A stretch of DNA of 64,000 nucleotides from Leptospiraceae bacterium. Its GTDB lineage: Bacteria; Spirochaetota; Leptospiria; Leptospirales; Leptospiraceae. The stretch spans positions 248,001 through 312,000 of the forward strand of contig JACKPC010000007.1 in NCBI GenBank assembly GCA_024233835.1, read 5' to 3'. This document shows, piece by piece, positions 8,341 through 17,453 of this stretch. The notes beneath the pieces are model-generated. The model was not told the origin of the DNA. It did not search any database and was given only the letters and a program-made list of their open reading frames with translations. The first letter of the stretch is position 1; each line of letters starts with the position of its first letter. Made by a program: the position numbers and the translations under genes.

Positions 8341-8509
8341 TTAAAAAATCAGGGCAACTTCTTTCGGTTTCCCCTTACTCTCCTTTTTAAAATAATGCTT
8401 ACTCTCTTCCTGTACTACTTTCTGACATATCTCAAAACGAAAGCAAGGAATAATCTACTTGTCAGGATGTATCAGGTTAAAAAATATAAAAAAGAACAGT
8501 GGTATATTT

Positions 8510-9280
8510 ATGCGTTTTATACTTAAATTAAAAAACATTCCCGGAGAAAGAATTCTTCCCATAAACTATCAGTACGAGTTGGCTTCATGGATATATTCTG
8601 TCCTGGCACAGGGTGATAAAAATTATGCTAAAAACTTACATAGCAAGAAAGAAAGTGCTTACAAGCTTTTTACCTTTTCCAAATTGAAAACTCCTGAAGT
8701 TCAGGTTTATGAAGACAGGTTGATTCTTTTTTCTGAATACTCCAGTTTTGAGATATCTTTCTTAGAAGAAAAAACGGGTAAGACTTTCCTGATAGGTCTT
8801 TTTTCGCAGAAAGAATTTAGTATAGGAGATAAAAAGTCTCGTGCTACTTTTAACATAGAAAAACTGGAAGAAAAACCGAAACCAAATTTTACCGATACCA
8901 TGCGTTTTTATACCCTGTCTCCTATTTGCATTTCCAAACCCGGAAGTAATGGTTTTCCAGACTATCTCGGTCCGGAAGATGAAAACTATGAATCTTATTT
9001 TTTAAAGCACCTTATTCATAAATACGAATCCTATCTTTCAAAGGATACGAAAGAAGAGTTATCAGAAACTTTACAATTGAAGGTTCTGGATAAGCCCGTA
9101 AGGAAGTTAATCAAGCTGAAGGCTTCTTCTGAAAATGTTCAAAGTGTCAGGGTCTACCAGTTTGCCTTTGAAATCAAAGCAAATGCCGAGATAAATCGCA
9201 TGGCTTACTATGCAGGATTTGGTGAAAAAAATAGTATGGGTTTCGGTTGTGTGGAAGTGAAGAAAGAAATTTCCTCATGA
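8510..9280 (+). CDS. cas6: CRISPR RNA endonuclease Cas6
   Basis: 257 residues starting at ATG 8510 (MRFILKLKN); the frame is open a little further upstream, but this start matches the family N-terminus. RAMP features include the first beta strand, an early LASWIYSVL helix and the C-terminal glycine-rich loop YYAGFGEKNSMGFGCVEV. Cas6 cuts pre-crRNA within each repeat to leave an 8-nt 5' handle. It is the only plus-strand cas gene here and ends 28 bp before the convergent stop of the Csx20-like gene, so it is transcribed apart from both cas1-cas2 and the cmr operon. Confidence 0.93.
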   Translation: MRFILKLKNIPGERILPINYQYELASWIYSVLAQGDKNYAKNLHSKKESAYKLFTFSKLKTPEVQVYEDRLILFSEYSSFEISFLEEKTGKTFLIGLFSQKEFSIGDKKSRATFNIEKLEEKPKPNFTDTMRFYTLSPICISKPGSNGFPDYLGPEDENYESYFLKHLIHKYESYLSKDTKEELSETLQLKVLDKPVRKLIKLKASSENVQSVRVYQFAFEIKANAEINRMAYYAGFGEKNSMGFGCVEVKKEISS

Positions 9281-9308
9281 CCAGTATGTTATAGAAAAAA
9301 AGAACTTT

Positions 9309-9716
9309 TTAGTTTCTATTAAGCACAAGAAACTTCTCAAAAACAAAAAGACTTTTCTTTTCTGTGCTACCATCTAAAAGCTGAACTTCCTCACTGTCCC
9401 TTTTGGAATGAGAGAACACGAAGTGAATACCTTTTTTGTCTTTCGGGAAGTAGTGGATAAAAACAGTCATAAAAAAGGGACTACCAACAGGAAGATGTAC
9501 ATACAAATCCTCTTTGCACTTTTCTTTCTGAACTAGTATTTCATCAAAAAGTTCATAGGCAAGGTCTATTTGCTCTATCTCTGTAGAAGGACAATTTATA
9601 AGTCTTTCATGCAGGGAAGGCTTTATTGTTTTTAACTCCGCTATATTAGCAGAAAGCTCCAGAGCTTTCTTGACTTGCCTTGGATTTAAGCTATGAGCTG
9701 TGCAGTTGAGAAACAT
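9309..9716 (-). CDS. Csx20-like small protein, candidate ring nuclease
   Basis: 135 residues; last gene of the cmr operon. The start FLNCTAHSLNPRQ resembles the NHTLTxEQ opening of Csx20-type proteins. The C-terminal part has VHLPVGSPFFM (~90-101), then FSHSKRDSEEV and LLDGSTEKK followed by FVFEKFLVL, which fits the Csx20 pattern of (S/T)(T/S)KR, Glu, DGS and a final aromatic strand. That family is associated with type III CRISPR and is reported to degrade cyclic oligoadenylates. Recognition is from remembered motifs only. Its neighbours, a Cas10 and a CARF nuclease, make an off-switch role sensible. Confidence 0.55.
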   Translation of the reverse strand: MFLNCTAHSLNPRQVKKALELSANIAELKTIKPSLHERLINCPSTEIEQIDLAYELFDEILVQKEKCKEDLYVHLPVGSPFFMTVFIHYFPKDKKGIHFVFSHSKRDSEEVQLLDGSTEKKSLFVFEKFLVLNRN

Positions 9717-9757
9717 GGGTTTAGGTTATATGCCTTCTAATTCTCTAAACCATTTAA

Positions 9758-10717
9758 TCAAAGTTGGGAATTGTTAGATATTGTATTGTTCTTAAATCTA
9801 CCCTCTAAAATAGCAACATTTACAAAATAATATGGCTCGAATTCTCCACTTTCGCTTTTACTTTTATAATCATCTATTAACTTTCTTAAAGCAAAATTTA
9901 GCTCAATATCATCGGGTATAGAAGGTAATATATTAGATTGAATATTAGAAATTCTTCTTTTTCTAATAAGTCTTAAGTGTGTAGTATTTAAATTCAGTAT
10001 TTTTTCTATATCATTTTCGAATCCGTTTGCTTTTACCTCACCTTCAATAGTATAATAAATATTTTCTACATTCTTATTAAGCGGACTAAGTGTTATTTCT
10101 TTTTTACCTTTTTTTACTCCACAATGTTGTTCTTCTTTTTCTTTGGCTATACTTATTAGAATTCTATCTCCTTCCTTGATTTCATTTAGATCAATTTTTT
10201 GCTTTATTTTATCTATAACCTTATTTGAACATTTCTTCTCTAAGTCTTTAATTATATCATTCAGTTTAACTTGAATTTCTTCAAGGTCTTGTTCTAATAA
10301 TCCATATTTTTGTGCAATAATAGTTTTATTTTCATCTAATTTTGCTATATGAATAATATCCCTAGAACCGCCTTTACAACATACTAATAAGTTTTCAAAG
10401 CTTAGAGCTTTCTTTGGAAATTTAGTTTTAGGCTTAACATGCTCGATTTCATAAGATAAACTTTCATTTGTTACCCTTGAACCGCAGTAACAACAGACAA
10501 ATCCCTGTATGAGTAATAATTCATTAAGTAAGTCCTTATATGACCTTCCTTCTTTATAATTTCTAAATTTTTTCCATCGCTCTTTATCGATATTTTCATC
10601 ATCTTTAAATTTATCCTGTTGCTCTTTACTAATATTTTCAAATTTTTCATAATCTTCTAAAAGACCAATAGCTTTCTTATTTTGTTCAAGGGAAATATCT
10701 TTATTAATATAGATCAT
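9758..10717 (-). CDS. PtuB-like HNH endonuclease (TIGR02646 type)
   Basis: 319 residues. The HNH/zinc core is at ~70-115: GFVCCYCGSRV (CxxC), then SYEIEHVKPKTKFP (catalytic His in IEH) and LSFENLLVCCKGG. A second conserved block, LNLNTTHLRLIRKRR (~243-257), is typical of the TIGR02646 family, to which PtuB of Septu defence and retron-linked HNH proteins belong. These nucleases work with a partner SMC-like ATPase. Here the ATG overlaps by 4 nt the stop of a gene that ends in exactly such an ATPase, but one fused to Cmr6. Low GC and Lys/Ile-rich composition suggest the pair was acquired. Confidence 0.85.
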   Translation of the reverse strand: MIYINKDISLEQNKKAIGLLEDYEKFENISKEQQDKFKDDENIDKERWKKFRNYKEGRSYKDLLNELLLIQGFVCCYCGSRVTNESLSYEIEHVKPKTKFPKKALSFENLLVCCKGGSRDIIHIAKLDENKTIIAQKYGLLEQDLEEIQVKLNDIIKDLEKKCSNKVIDKIKQKIDLNEIKEGDRILISIAKEKEEQHCGVKKGKKEITLSPLNKNVENIYYTIEGEVKANGFENDIEKILNLNTTHLRLIRKRRISNIQSNILPSIPDDIELNFALRKLIDDYKSKSESGEFEPYYFVNVAILEGRFKNNTISNNSQL

Positions 10718-13335
10718 CTTTTGAATAACCTCTTTAATTTTATTTGACTTTCACCTTTCAGAAATTCGGGATGGTCAGAATCTACTCCTGTTTCATTAAT
10801 CAATGTTTTCTTTATTTTTTCTGCTTTTTCAAAATTATTATCATCAATACTCATGAAATATTCTATAAAACCTTCTTTAACCTTGGGTGGGTAATAAGGA
10901 TATTTTTCGTTAGGGAACACAACTTCTTCTATAATTTCTTTTATATCTGCTCCATAGGTATTATAATTAGATAATAAATCTTTAATGCTTTTAATTATCC
11001 TATCTTTTACGATCTTTACAGAGTCTGGTGTCAATTGGTTTAATACAAAAGGGCTATGCGTACTAACAATAAACTGCACGTTGGGAAATATTTCCGAAAG
11101 TAAAGGAATTATATTTCTTTGTGCGGAGGGATGAAGGTAAGAATCTATTTCATCAATAATTACGATTCCTGAACGTTTCAGAAAATCTTTTTCTCCAGAA
11201 AAACATTCTCTCATTCTCTCTATAATATATCCGATCATTCCCATCGTTGATTGTTCTCCATCGCTGGCTAATCGAATATCTACACCTTGAGGTGCTATAG
11301 GAGTAGTTATATCAATTTCTATTGGTTCTACGTTTACTAATTTTTTAAATTTAATACTATCTGCTTCTCCTAATATTTTTGAAATGGTATCAAAAACTAA
11401 AGCTTTTAACTCGGCTGATTCTTTTGATGTTTGATGATTGTTTCTTTCATCATTATCTAAATTTGCCAACCACGCAATTACTGATAACATTTTCTTATCC
11501 TGTGTATCATTAATAACAGAAAACAAGTCACTTGCATTTGGTTCGATAAAACCATTTAGCTCCGCAGGTTCCAGAATAGAAGCTTTAGTTCTTGTCTGGT
11601 CAAAACCAATAGCCAAATAATTTAAAATAAAACTGGAATCTTTTCCACCTGCAAATCCTAATTTAGACTCAATGCGGAATCCACTCTTCTCTTCTCCATC
11701 TTTAACAAAATTAATTATATTTGTGAAAGTTTCTTCACCTATCTTAATCTGTAACTCAATCAATGCTTCATCTACAATTACATATTTACCATTCCGTCCT
11801 TTTCGTTTCGGTAATGAATAGATAAGTTTTTCCTTATCTATACCATTATAATTATGTCCGACAAGGCCGAGTGCAATTGCCCGCAGAATAGTAGATTTTC
11901 CGGAGCCATTATTTCCAATATATACATTAAAGTTTTCTTCAAAGCCTAATTCCAATTCATCAAATAATCCAATATTTTTTAACTTTAAGTTAATAATTTT
12001 TGCATCCTGGACATCGCGTTTGGTTATGTTTCTTAAGAAAATTGAAATGGAATTCTTTAATTCCTCTTCTTTTTTAAACTCTATTGTATTATTTTTATAT
12101 TCTTTTAAAAGTTTCTCTTTTACTTTTTTACTGGACTCGTATTTTTTTAAATCGATTTCTTTGATTTCAGGGTCATCTGCAAAAACAAATATCTTAAATG
12201 GTATATTATTTTTAATATAAGATTCAATTGATTTAAAAATTAAATTTTTATCTTGAGCTTCATCAACTGTGTGAATAATAATTCCGTGAGTAATCGGATT
12301 GTTTTTTATATAATTTGGAATATTGTTTTCTTGTAACTTTTTTTCAATCAAGGATTCGTAATATTCTTTTGTTTTTTCACAATTTAAATAATAACTTACA
12401 TTTAATTCTCTCATACGTCCATATCCTGCTGATGTTTTTGCTCCAATCCCTTTGTTTTGTAGGCATTCTATCAATAACTGTTCGATTAATATTTTAGGTA
12501 ACCTTCCAAAAAAACTCCCTTCCTCCAATACTCCATTATATTTCCTATCGACTCCCACGAGAAACTGGAAAGTCGTATTCTCCACAACCGGAAAGGTTAC
12601 GGGGACGGGATTATAATAATCAGCCGGTGGTTTTTTATTTGTAGTATCCTGGTAATAGTCACCGAAATGTGGATTCATAATGTCCAAGGAAAGATTGGGT
12701 GTATGCGTGGGATAAGCGTCAAAGAATGTAAGAATTCCCTTATGCTCTTTCAATTGACTTTCTTTGGGTGAACCAAAGAGAAGGCAGAAACCTTTATCCT
12801 TAAAAGCCTTTTTCTCATCACAATTAAAAAACTCTTCAATGATATAACTTCTTAATGTACCCTTGATAGCCGAGCCGGGAATGTAAGGAAAGCCATATAC
12901 AGGATGAAGAGTAACCGATGTTTCTAATACCGAATGGTCTCCGAGTCCAATAGCCAGTTTCCAGGAAGTCGTAAGAAGGATACGAAAAATGTTTTCTTTC
13001 TGAAATATAGTTTCCGCATTTTCATATTGTCTTTTATTGAATTTTGTAAAGTCAAATGAATCCTTCTTTCCTCTTAGATAAGGAAATTTATCCGTTCCCT
13101 TGAGTTTAAAAAACTCATTTCTATTAAAGTTGAAATCTCTTAAACGATGAAACCAGAGATAGGTGTTTTCTATAGAATAGTTTGACTCTTTTAATACTCG
13201 AACCGTATCTCTGGGTAGAAGATAAGGAGAGGAATTATCTTTATCTACAGGTTTTGTATATTCCGGTGTTTTACCAAAATGCTCCCCTATACTTTCCAAA
13301 CCCTGTGTTTGTTTTGGTTGTCTATCCTTCGGCAT
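10714..13335 (-). CDS. cmr6: Cmr6 RAMP fused to PtuA/SMC-like AAA ATPase
   Basis: 873 residues. Residues ~1-320 are Cmr6: GFPYIPGSAIKGTLRSYI (~148-165), the LFGSPKES segment and the glycine loop NKGIGAKTSAGYGRM (~294-308), with the Cmr6 end position in the operon. A linker (~320-440) has one short strand-rich stretch (PFKIFVFADDPEIKEI). Residues ~445-873 are an ABC/SMC-type ATPase: Walker A YIGNNGSGKSTIL (472-484), signature-like LASDGEQSTMGM (~689-700), Walker B SGIVIIDEIDSYLHP (722-736), H-loop STHSPF (758-763), then the YGADIKEII region typical of PtuA-like ATPases. Cmr6 alone is usually 250-350 residues, so this is a true in-frame fusion. Confidence 0.93.
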   Translation of the reverse strand: MPKDRQPKQTQGLESIGEHFGKTPEYTKPVDKDNSSPYLLPRDTVRVLKESNYSIENTYLWFHRLRDFNFNRNEFFKLKGTDKFPYLRGKKDSFDFTKFNKRQYENAETIFQKENIFRILLTTSWKLAIGLGDHSVLETSVTLHPVYGFPYIPGSAIKGTLRSYIIEEFFNCDEKKAFKDKGFCLLFGSPKESQLKEHKGILTFFDAYPTHTPNLSLDIMNPHFGDYYQDTTNKKPPADYYNPVPVTFPVVENTTFQFLVGVDRKYNGVLEEGSFFGRLPKILIEQLLIECLQNKGIGAKTSAGYGRMRELNVSYYLNCEKTKEYYESLIEKKLQENNIPNYIKNNPITHGIIIHTVDEAQDKNLIFKSIESYIKNNIPFKIFVFADDPEIKEIDLKKYESSKKVKEKLLKEYKNNTIEFKKEEELKNSISIFLRNITKRDVQDAKIINLKLKNIGLFDELELGFEENFNVYIGNNGSGKSTILRAIALGLVGHNYNGIDKEKLIYSLPKRKGRNGKYVIVDEALIELQIKIGEETFTNIINFVKDGEEKSGFRIESKLGFAGGKDSSFILNYLAIGFDQTRTKASILEPAELNGFIEPNASDLFSVINDTQDKKMLSVIAWLANLDNDERNNHQTSKESAELKALVFDTISKILGEADSIKFKKLVNVEPIEIDITTPIAPQGVDIRLASDGEQSTMGMIGYIIERMRECFSGEKDFLKRSGIVIIDEIDSYLHPSAQRNIIPLLSEIFPNVQFIVSTHSPFVLNQLTPDSVKIVKDRIIKSIKDLLSNYNTYGADIKEIIEEVVFPNEKYPYYPPKVKEGFIEYFMSIDDNNFEKAEKIKKTLINETGVDSDHPEFLKGESQIKLKRLFKR

Positions 13336-13762
13336 GATCTTTCTCTTGCTTATCTTCTTTGCCTTTGATTAAGCCTTCCGAGAATCTCTTCATCCAACTA
13401 AAAAGAGCCAATAGCTCATGGGTAATCGCTCTGTATTCGGGAGTGTCTAATTGAATGATTTGTTTTAAGAGTTCCTGCTCTGTATCAAATGGATAGATAC
13501 ATTTTTTCTCATTATATAAGTATTCACTTACCTGTTTATATAATATACCATAAGCTTTTTCTTTTTTAGCTTTAATAAAACCGATTGTATTTCCCAAACC
13601 ATTTATTTTAAGCATCATGGGGATTTTTTTACAGTAGGATTTATATTTATCCGCATCTTCTTTCAAATCCCTTTTTGCATCTTCCACACAACGATAGGCA
13701 TAATCCGCCCGTCCCTGCTCAATTCCTTTCAGACCCTTTTTTTTATCATCTTCACTTATCAT
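13322..13762 (-). CDS. cmr5: Cmr5, small subunit of type III-B complex
   Basis: 146 residues from ATG 13762 (MISEDDKKKGLKGIEQGRA), preceded by a GGGAG-type ribosome-binding site; an in-frame upstream start at 13813 would overlap cmr4 by 62 nt and adds an atypical extension. The all-helical sequence with ADYAYRCVEDA, then KSYCKKIPMMLKINGLGNTI and a C-terminal LALFSWMKRFSEG matches Cmr5, which lines the inner face of the Cmr complex along the target RNA. It sits between cmr4 and the cmr6 fusion and overlaps the latter by 14 nt. Confidence 0.92.
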   Translation of the reverse strand: MISEDDKKKGLKGIEQGRADYAYRCVEDAKRDLKEDADKYKSYCKKIPMMLKINGLGNTIGFIKAKKEKAYGILYKQVSEYLYNEKKCIYPFDTEQELLKQIIQLDTPEYRAITHELLALFSWMKRFSEGLIKGKEDKQEKDHAEG

Positions 13763-14813
13763 TTTTAGCTCCCAAAAATTTGGTTCTGAGTAAACCTTTG
13801 CCGGTTGTTGCATTTCCTCCTAATTGAAAAACTGAAGATAAGCCGGTTTGAAAAAACGTTAAAACTTCCTGTGCTTGCTTTTCTTTGCTGTCTTTCTGGA
13901 AAATACCTTTTTCCTCATTGAAGATAGGGGAAGCCATTACGAGGGAATACAAAATACTTTCCTGCGGTAGGTATTCTTCTGTGAATAATTGACCATCTTG
14001 AACCGTCCCCGTCTCGTTATTGATTTTGGTTCGGGTGATAACTTCTGTTGAGTGGGTGACAAAATCCCGAAAGTCCTCATCACTTAAGACCACAATATCC
14101 GTTTTGAGTTTTTCATCCTGTATAACGTTATTGTAAATCCATTCTGCAAACTTTGCAGCATTTTCATCCTCAGTAAAATCAAAGGTAAATTCTTCTAATA
14201 TAACTTTCTTTTGTTTATCACAAATAAAGAGAAGTGGAGACTTGTCAGGTACGGTTTCTTTTTTGGGAAGTTCAGGGATGTCTTTAAGTCCTGTCATCTC
14301 CATTTCTTCTTTAAAACGTTTCAGCACGCGAGGACAGGTAATATAAGCAAAAACATTTTTCATAGACTTTACCGGAAAGAAAAGGAGGCGAGCATCCGTA
14401 AAGCCGAGGGCACCTTCATAATTATTTTCTTCATCTTCCGGACCGAATAAATGAAAGATTACCTGGTTGTATATAATAGCAGATATCTCTTTCTTAGCTT
14501 CTTTGAGTCGGAATTTTTTTTGCGATTCAACTTCTTTTCCATCTTTTTTTGATTTCATCATCCAGGGATCATTTAAGTTTGGATATTTTTTTAATAAGTT
14601 ATCATCTTTTAGTACATAACTATCTTTCTCAATATCACATTTACTTTCAAAACTTTCCCGTAATGCTCCCTTTAAACTGGAAGCTTCCACTTTGGGAAAG
14701 TTTGTGTGTTTTTCTCTTTGTATGGGTAAATCAATTACTCCCAGTTCATCACCGCTACCGGCATGAAGGGGAGTCTCGCAGATTAAAAATAAGGGCTTTG
14801 CTTCTTTAAACAT
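13752..14813 (-). CDS. cmr4: Cmr4, backbone RAMP and target RNase
   Basis: 353 residues from ATG 14813, chosen because an AGAGGA ribosome-binding site precedes it; the longer frame opens only with a TTG at 14843. Cmr4 hallmarks are PLFLICETPLHAGSGDELG at the N-terminus, LPIQREKHTNFPKVEASSLK (~28-48) and the C-terminal glycine-rich VFQLGGNATTGKGLLR. Several Cmr4 copies form the backbone and cut the bound target RNA every 6 nt; the catalytic Asp is expected near residue 25-30 (VIDLP). The gene lies 80 bp downstream of the CARF nuclease gene, the only real gap in the operon. Confidence 0.93.
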   Translation of the reverse strand: MFKEAKPLFLICETPLHAGSGDELGVIDLPIQREKHTNFPKVEASSLKGALRESFESKCDIEKDSYVLKDDNLLKKYPNLNDPWMMKSKKDGKEVESQKKFRLKEAKKEISAIIYNQVIFHLFGPEDEENNYEGALGFTDARLLFFPVKSMKNVFAYITCPRVLKRFKEEMEMTGLKDIPELPKKETVPDKSPLLFICDKQKKVILEEFTFDFTEDENAAKFAEWIYNNVIQDEKLKTDIVVLSDEDFRDFVTHSTEVITRTKINNETGTVQDGQLFTEEYLPQESILYSLVMASPIFNEEKGIFQKDSKEKQAQEVLTFFQTGLSSVFQLGGNATTGKGLLRTKFLGAKNDK

Positions 14814-14923
14814 TTTATTCCTCTTATAAAAATTCTTTGGCAAATACTTTTTGAATCTCTAATATATCCTGAAAAAGTTTTGGAACACAGAAATGGCGGT
14901 TTCTGGAGAAGGGTTAGGGAAGA

Positions 14924-16390
14924 TCACAGAATATTCTCCCAGTTGGATTCTTTAATTGAATTTTGTAGCAAGTCTGTGTAATTTACTTTGAGAGACTTTT
15001 TAACTAAATCTACATAATAAGCTTTTACTTTAAGCTTCACTTTCCCATCGTATTTCCTGTTTATCCTTGAATTAAAGTTGTCAATTACTTCCCTTACTTT
15101 CTCATCCATAGAAATCAGAATCGATTGATCTTTTCCATACCTTGTTCTATGAATGATAAGTAAAAACTCTTCCGGATATTGTCCCTTATTTTTATGGTAG
15201 GCTTCTATTCTGGCAAAGATCTTAAAACAATAATCTTTTTGTTTATCGCTTAGATTATACGAAAAACCAACAACTTCTTTAAACGACTTTACTTCACATA
15301 ATACAGGTTTCCCTTTCTGGTTTTCTAAAAAAAGATCAATATCTCCAACACTTCTATCATTCTTAGAGTTTGTGAATTCTATCTTTTCGTATTCTAATTC
15401 ATTCGGGTCGTATTCATCACTTAACTTATAATATTCATTAAAGCTTAGTTTACTCTTAGTTCTATACCCCGTCTTTTTAACATCTTCTTCGTTAAAGTAG
15501 CGGTATAAAATATATTCTAAGAACAAACCCAGATTCCCTTTATTTATCTCTGACCTTTCTTCTATATATCTGGACAATAGTTGTCCTATAATTGAAACCT
15601 GATATTTCTTTTCAGGATCTGTTTCGTTTTTGTTTTCTACAATCAACTGAAGTTCAACTAGTTCCTTCATTAATTCAGAATTCGTCACATACTCTTTTAA
15701 ACCTTCTTTACTGATATAGGAAGAAAAAGCTTCTACAACATCCCAATTAAAACTGATAGGCAGCTTTCCGGGGATAGTAATTAACGCATCACTGTCTTCA
15801 TAAATATATTTTAAATCCCAATTTTCTATCTGTCCGATGATCGTCATAATAGGGTTTAAAGCCTTATAACCACCTGTAGTATTCAGTATAAATTTATCCT
15901 GTGTTTCTCCATTCGGAAAATAGCTGTATTTAATTTCCTCAATTCGATTAATTAAACCTAAAAACCCTTTTTCATTAAAAGTATTAAAATCATCTACCTG
16001 CAGACCTCCTATCACATCTTTTTGAGAATCAAATTGGATACTCACATTTTCTAATTTCTCCTGAATAATCTCTGCTGCTAAGCGGGAAAGGATAGTTTCT
16101 GTGACTATGAGATAAACTTTTTCAATTTTTATTTCGTCCTTTATCTTTAAAATACTTTTTATTTCAGCAGAACAATCATGAATGTCTTCTTTTTTCTCAT
16201 TCATCCATTCTATAATATATTCTTTTAAATTATTAATATTCTCTTTTTCGTCATCCCAATCTTTGTAATCTGTATTATCTTTTAGATATTCTATTTCAGC
16301 CGGAACATCATATTCATTATCCATTCTGTATTTTGCAAAATTCTCAAAAAGAGAAGTTCCTACTGTAGTGATTAGTATTTTATTTGCCAT
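14924..16390 (-). CDS. CARF-wHTH-PD-(D/E)xK effector nuclease
   Basis: 488 residues. The N-terminal CARF domain (APE2256/TIGR02619-like) begins NKILITTVGTSLFENFAKY and has the ligand-site motif LNTTGGYKALNP (~169-180). A helical/winged-helix linker follows (~215-290, QVSIIGQLLSRYI). The C-terminal nuclease core has VGDIDLFLENQKGKPVLCEV (Asp at ~350-352, Glu366, Lys368), the D-(x)n-ExK site of PD-(D/E)xK enzymes. By family knowledge, Cas10-made cyclic oligoadenylate binds the CARF dimer and switches on DNA or RNA cleavage. It overlaps cmr3 by 11 nt and is inside the operon, so its level is tied to the complex. Confidence 0.88.
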   Translation of the reverse strand: MANKILITTVGTSLFENFAKYRMDNEYDVPAEIEYLKDNTDYKDWDDEKENINNLKEYIIEWMNEKKEDIHDCSAEIKSILKIKDEIKIEKVYLIVTETILSRLAAEIIQEKLENVSIQFDSQKDVIGGLQVDDFNTFNEKGFLGLINRIEEIKYSYFPNGETQDKFILNTTGGYKALNPIMTIIGQIENWDLKYIYEDSDALITIPGKLPISFNWDVVEAFSSYISKEGLKEYVTNSELMKELVELQLIVENKNETDPEKKYQVSIIGQLLSRYIEERSEINKGNLGLFLEYILYRYFNEEDVKKTGYRTKSKLSFNEYYKLSDEYDPNELEYEKIEFTNSKNDRSVGDIDLFLENQKGKPVLCEVKSFKEVVGFSYNLSDKQKDYCFKIFARIEAYHKNKGQYPEEFLLIIHRTRYGKDQSILISMDEKVREVIDNFNSRINRKYDGKVKLKVKAYYVDLVKKSLKVNYTDLLQNSIKESNWENIL

Positions 16391-17453
16391 TCTTAACCTC
16401 TCCTATATCTGCTAGAAAACTCATTCCATATCCCTGCAATTGATCTTCCTCAGAACATAGATTTGCTTTTCCGTGATAGGTTTCAATCAATTCCTGTTTC
16501 CTCTCTTCTGAAAACTGATTGCTTTCAAAGAAAAAGACCGAACCTGCCGGATACGCTTTTCTTAACGGTTTTGGTTTTTTATCGCGAATATCAAAACCAC
16601 CTATGTACTGGACTTTATTTATAATTTTGCAAATTGCTTTATCTAAAAATTCTTCATTCCTAATAAATGTAGGAGTGAGTAAGACTAATTTAAAATACTG
16701 CTTATTTAACCTGGGTTTTGTCTCGTTCCAATAAAAAGGTAAACTCTCTATAGTTTTATAAAAAGCAAGCTTTGCTTCTCCTCCCAGCTTTAGATATCCG
16801 GAAGAATCCGGTAAGTTAAGCCCTGAAATTGCTACAATTAAAGACAGATCGGATTCTTTATTCTCTCCTTCCCATCGTATAAAATCCGTCCTGTATAATT
16901 TTCCTTCTTCCGAACTCCGACTTATATTATCTCTACCTATTCCTATTTTTGCTTCATTCATTGTTATAGAATCAAAAGGAACAATACCAGAAACTTTAGA
17001 TTCATTCTTTATGCTTCCAAGAATATATTTCTTTAAGTTTAATTCGAAAAAGGCATTTTCTATAACTTCGCTAATGTCCTTTTGATCACCCGGTGTTATG
17101 TATTTCTTACCTTTCAATGCTTCACTTTTAAAATCTGAGAGTGAATTTAAAATATAATTATCAATTTTGTTATTTTTTTTTATCTTACAAATATCTGCCG
17201 GTAAGGGAATTAAAAAACCTGCTTTATTTCCTTTTTTATAATAGATAGATTCTATTTTCAATTTTTCTGTTTTTTTTCTTATCTCAGCTAGTGATATATT
17301 TCCTTCATTAAAAAAACTGGCTCTTATAGCACCATAAATCACAGAAGGATTTGGTGGAAACATCTCCTGTGCTGTTGTTTCATCCCCCATAGTAAAAGGA
17401 GCAGAGTTTCTAAAAAATACCGGGTCTAATGGTTTAATTTCTAAACATTGCAT
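16380..17453 (-). CDS. cmr3: Cmr3, RAMP that holds the crRNA handle
   Basis: 357 residues. Cmr3 signatures are the N-terminal LEIKPLDPVFFRNSAPFTMG and PPNPSVIYGAIRASFF (~33-48), with a second RAMP-like block starting FKLVLLTPTFI (~258) and a C-terminal glycine-rich QLQGYGMSFLADIG. Cmr3 pairs with Cas10 and binds the 8-nt crRNA 5' handle. Start and upstream cas10 stop share one base (TAATG), and the 3' end overlaps the CARF gene. Confidence 0.93.
   Translation of the reverse strand: MQCLEIKPLDPVFFRNSAPFTMGDETTAQEMFPPNPSVIYGAIRASFFNEGNISLAEIRKKTEKLKIESIYYKKGNKAGFLIPLPADICKIKKNNKIDNYILNSLSDFKSEALKGKKYITPGDQKDISEVIENAFFELNLKKYILGSIKNESKVSGIVPFDSITMNEAKIGIGRDNISRSSEEGKLYRTDFIRWEGENKESDLSLIVAISGLNLPDSSGYLKLGGEAKLAFYKTIESLPFYWNETKPRLNKQYFKLVLLTPTFIRNEEFLDKAICKIINKVQYIGGFDIRDKKPKPLRKAYPAGSVFFFESNQFSEERKQELIETYHGKANLCSEEDQLQGYGMSFLADIGEVKNGK

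Noticed and set aside
9758..13335. Retron next to the PtuA/PtuB-like pair
   Set aside because: Septu-type ATPase/HNH pairs can accompany retrons, so I looked for a reverse transcriptase and msr/msd RNA on both sides; none is there, and the neighbours are Cmr genes.
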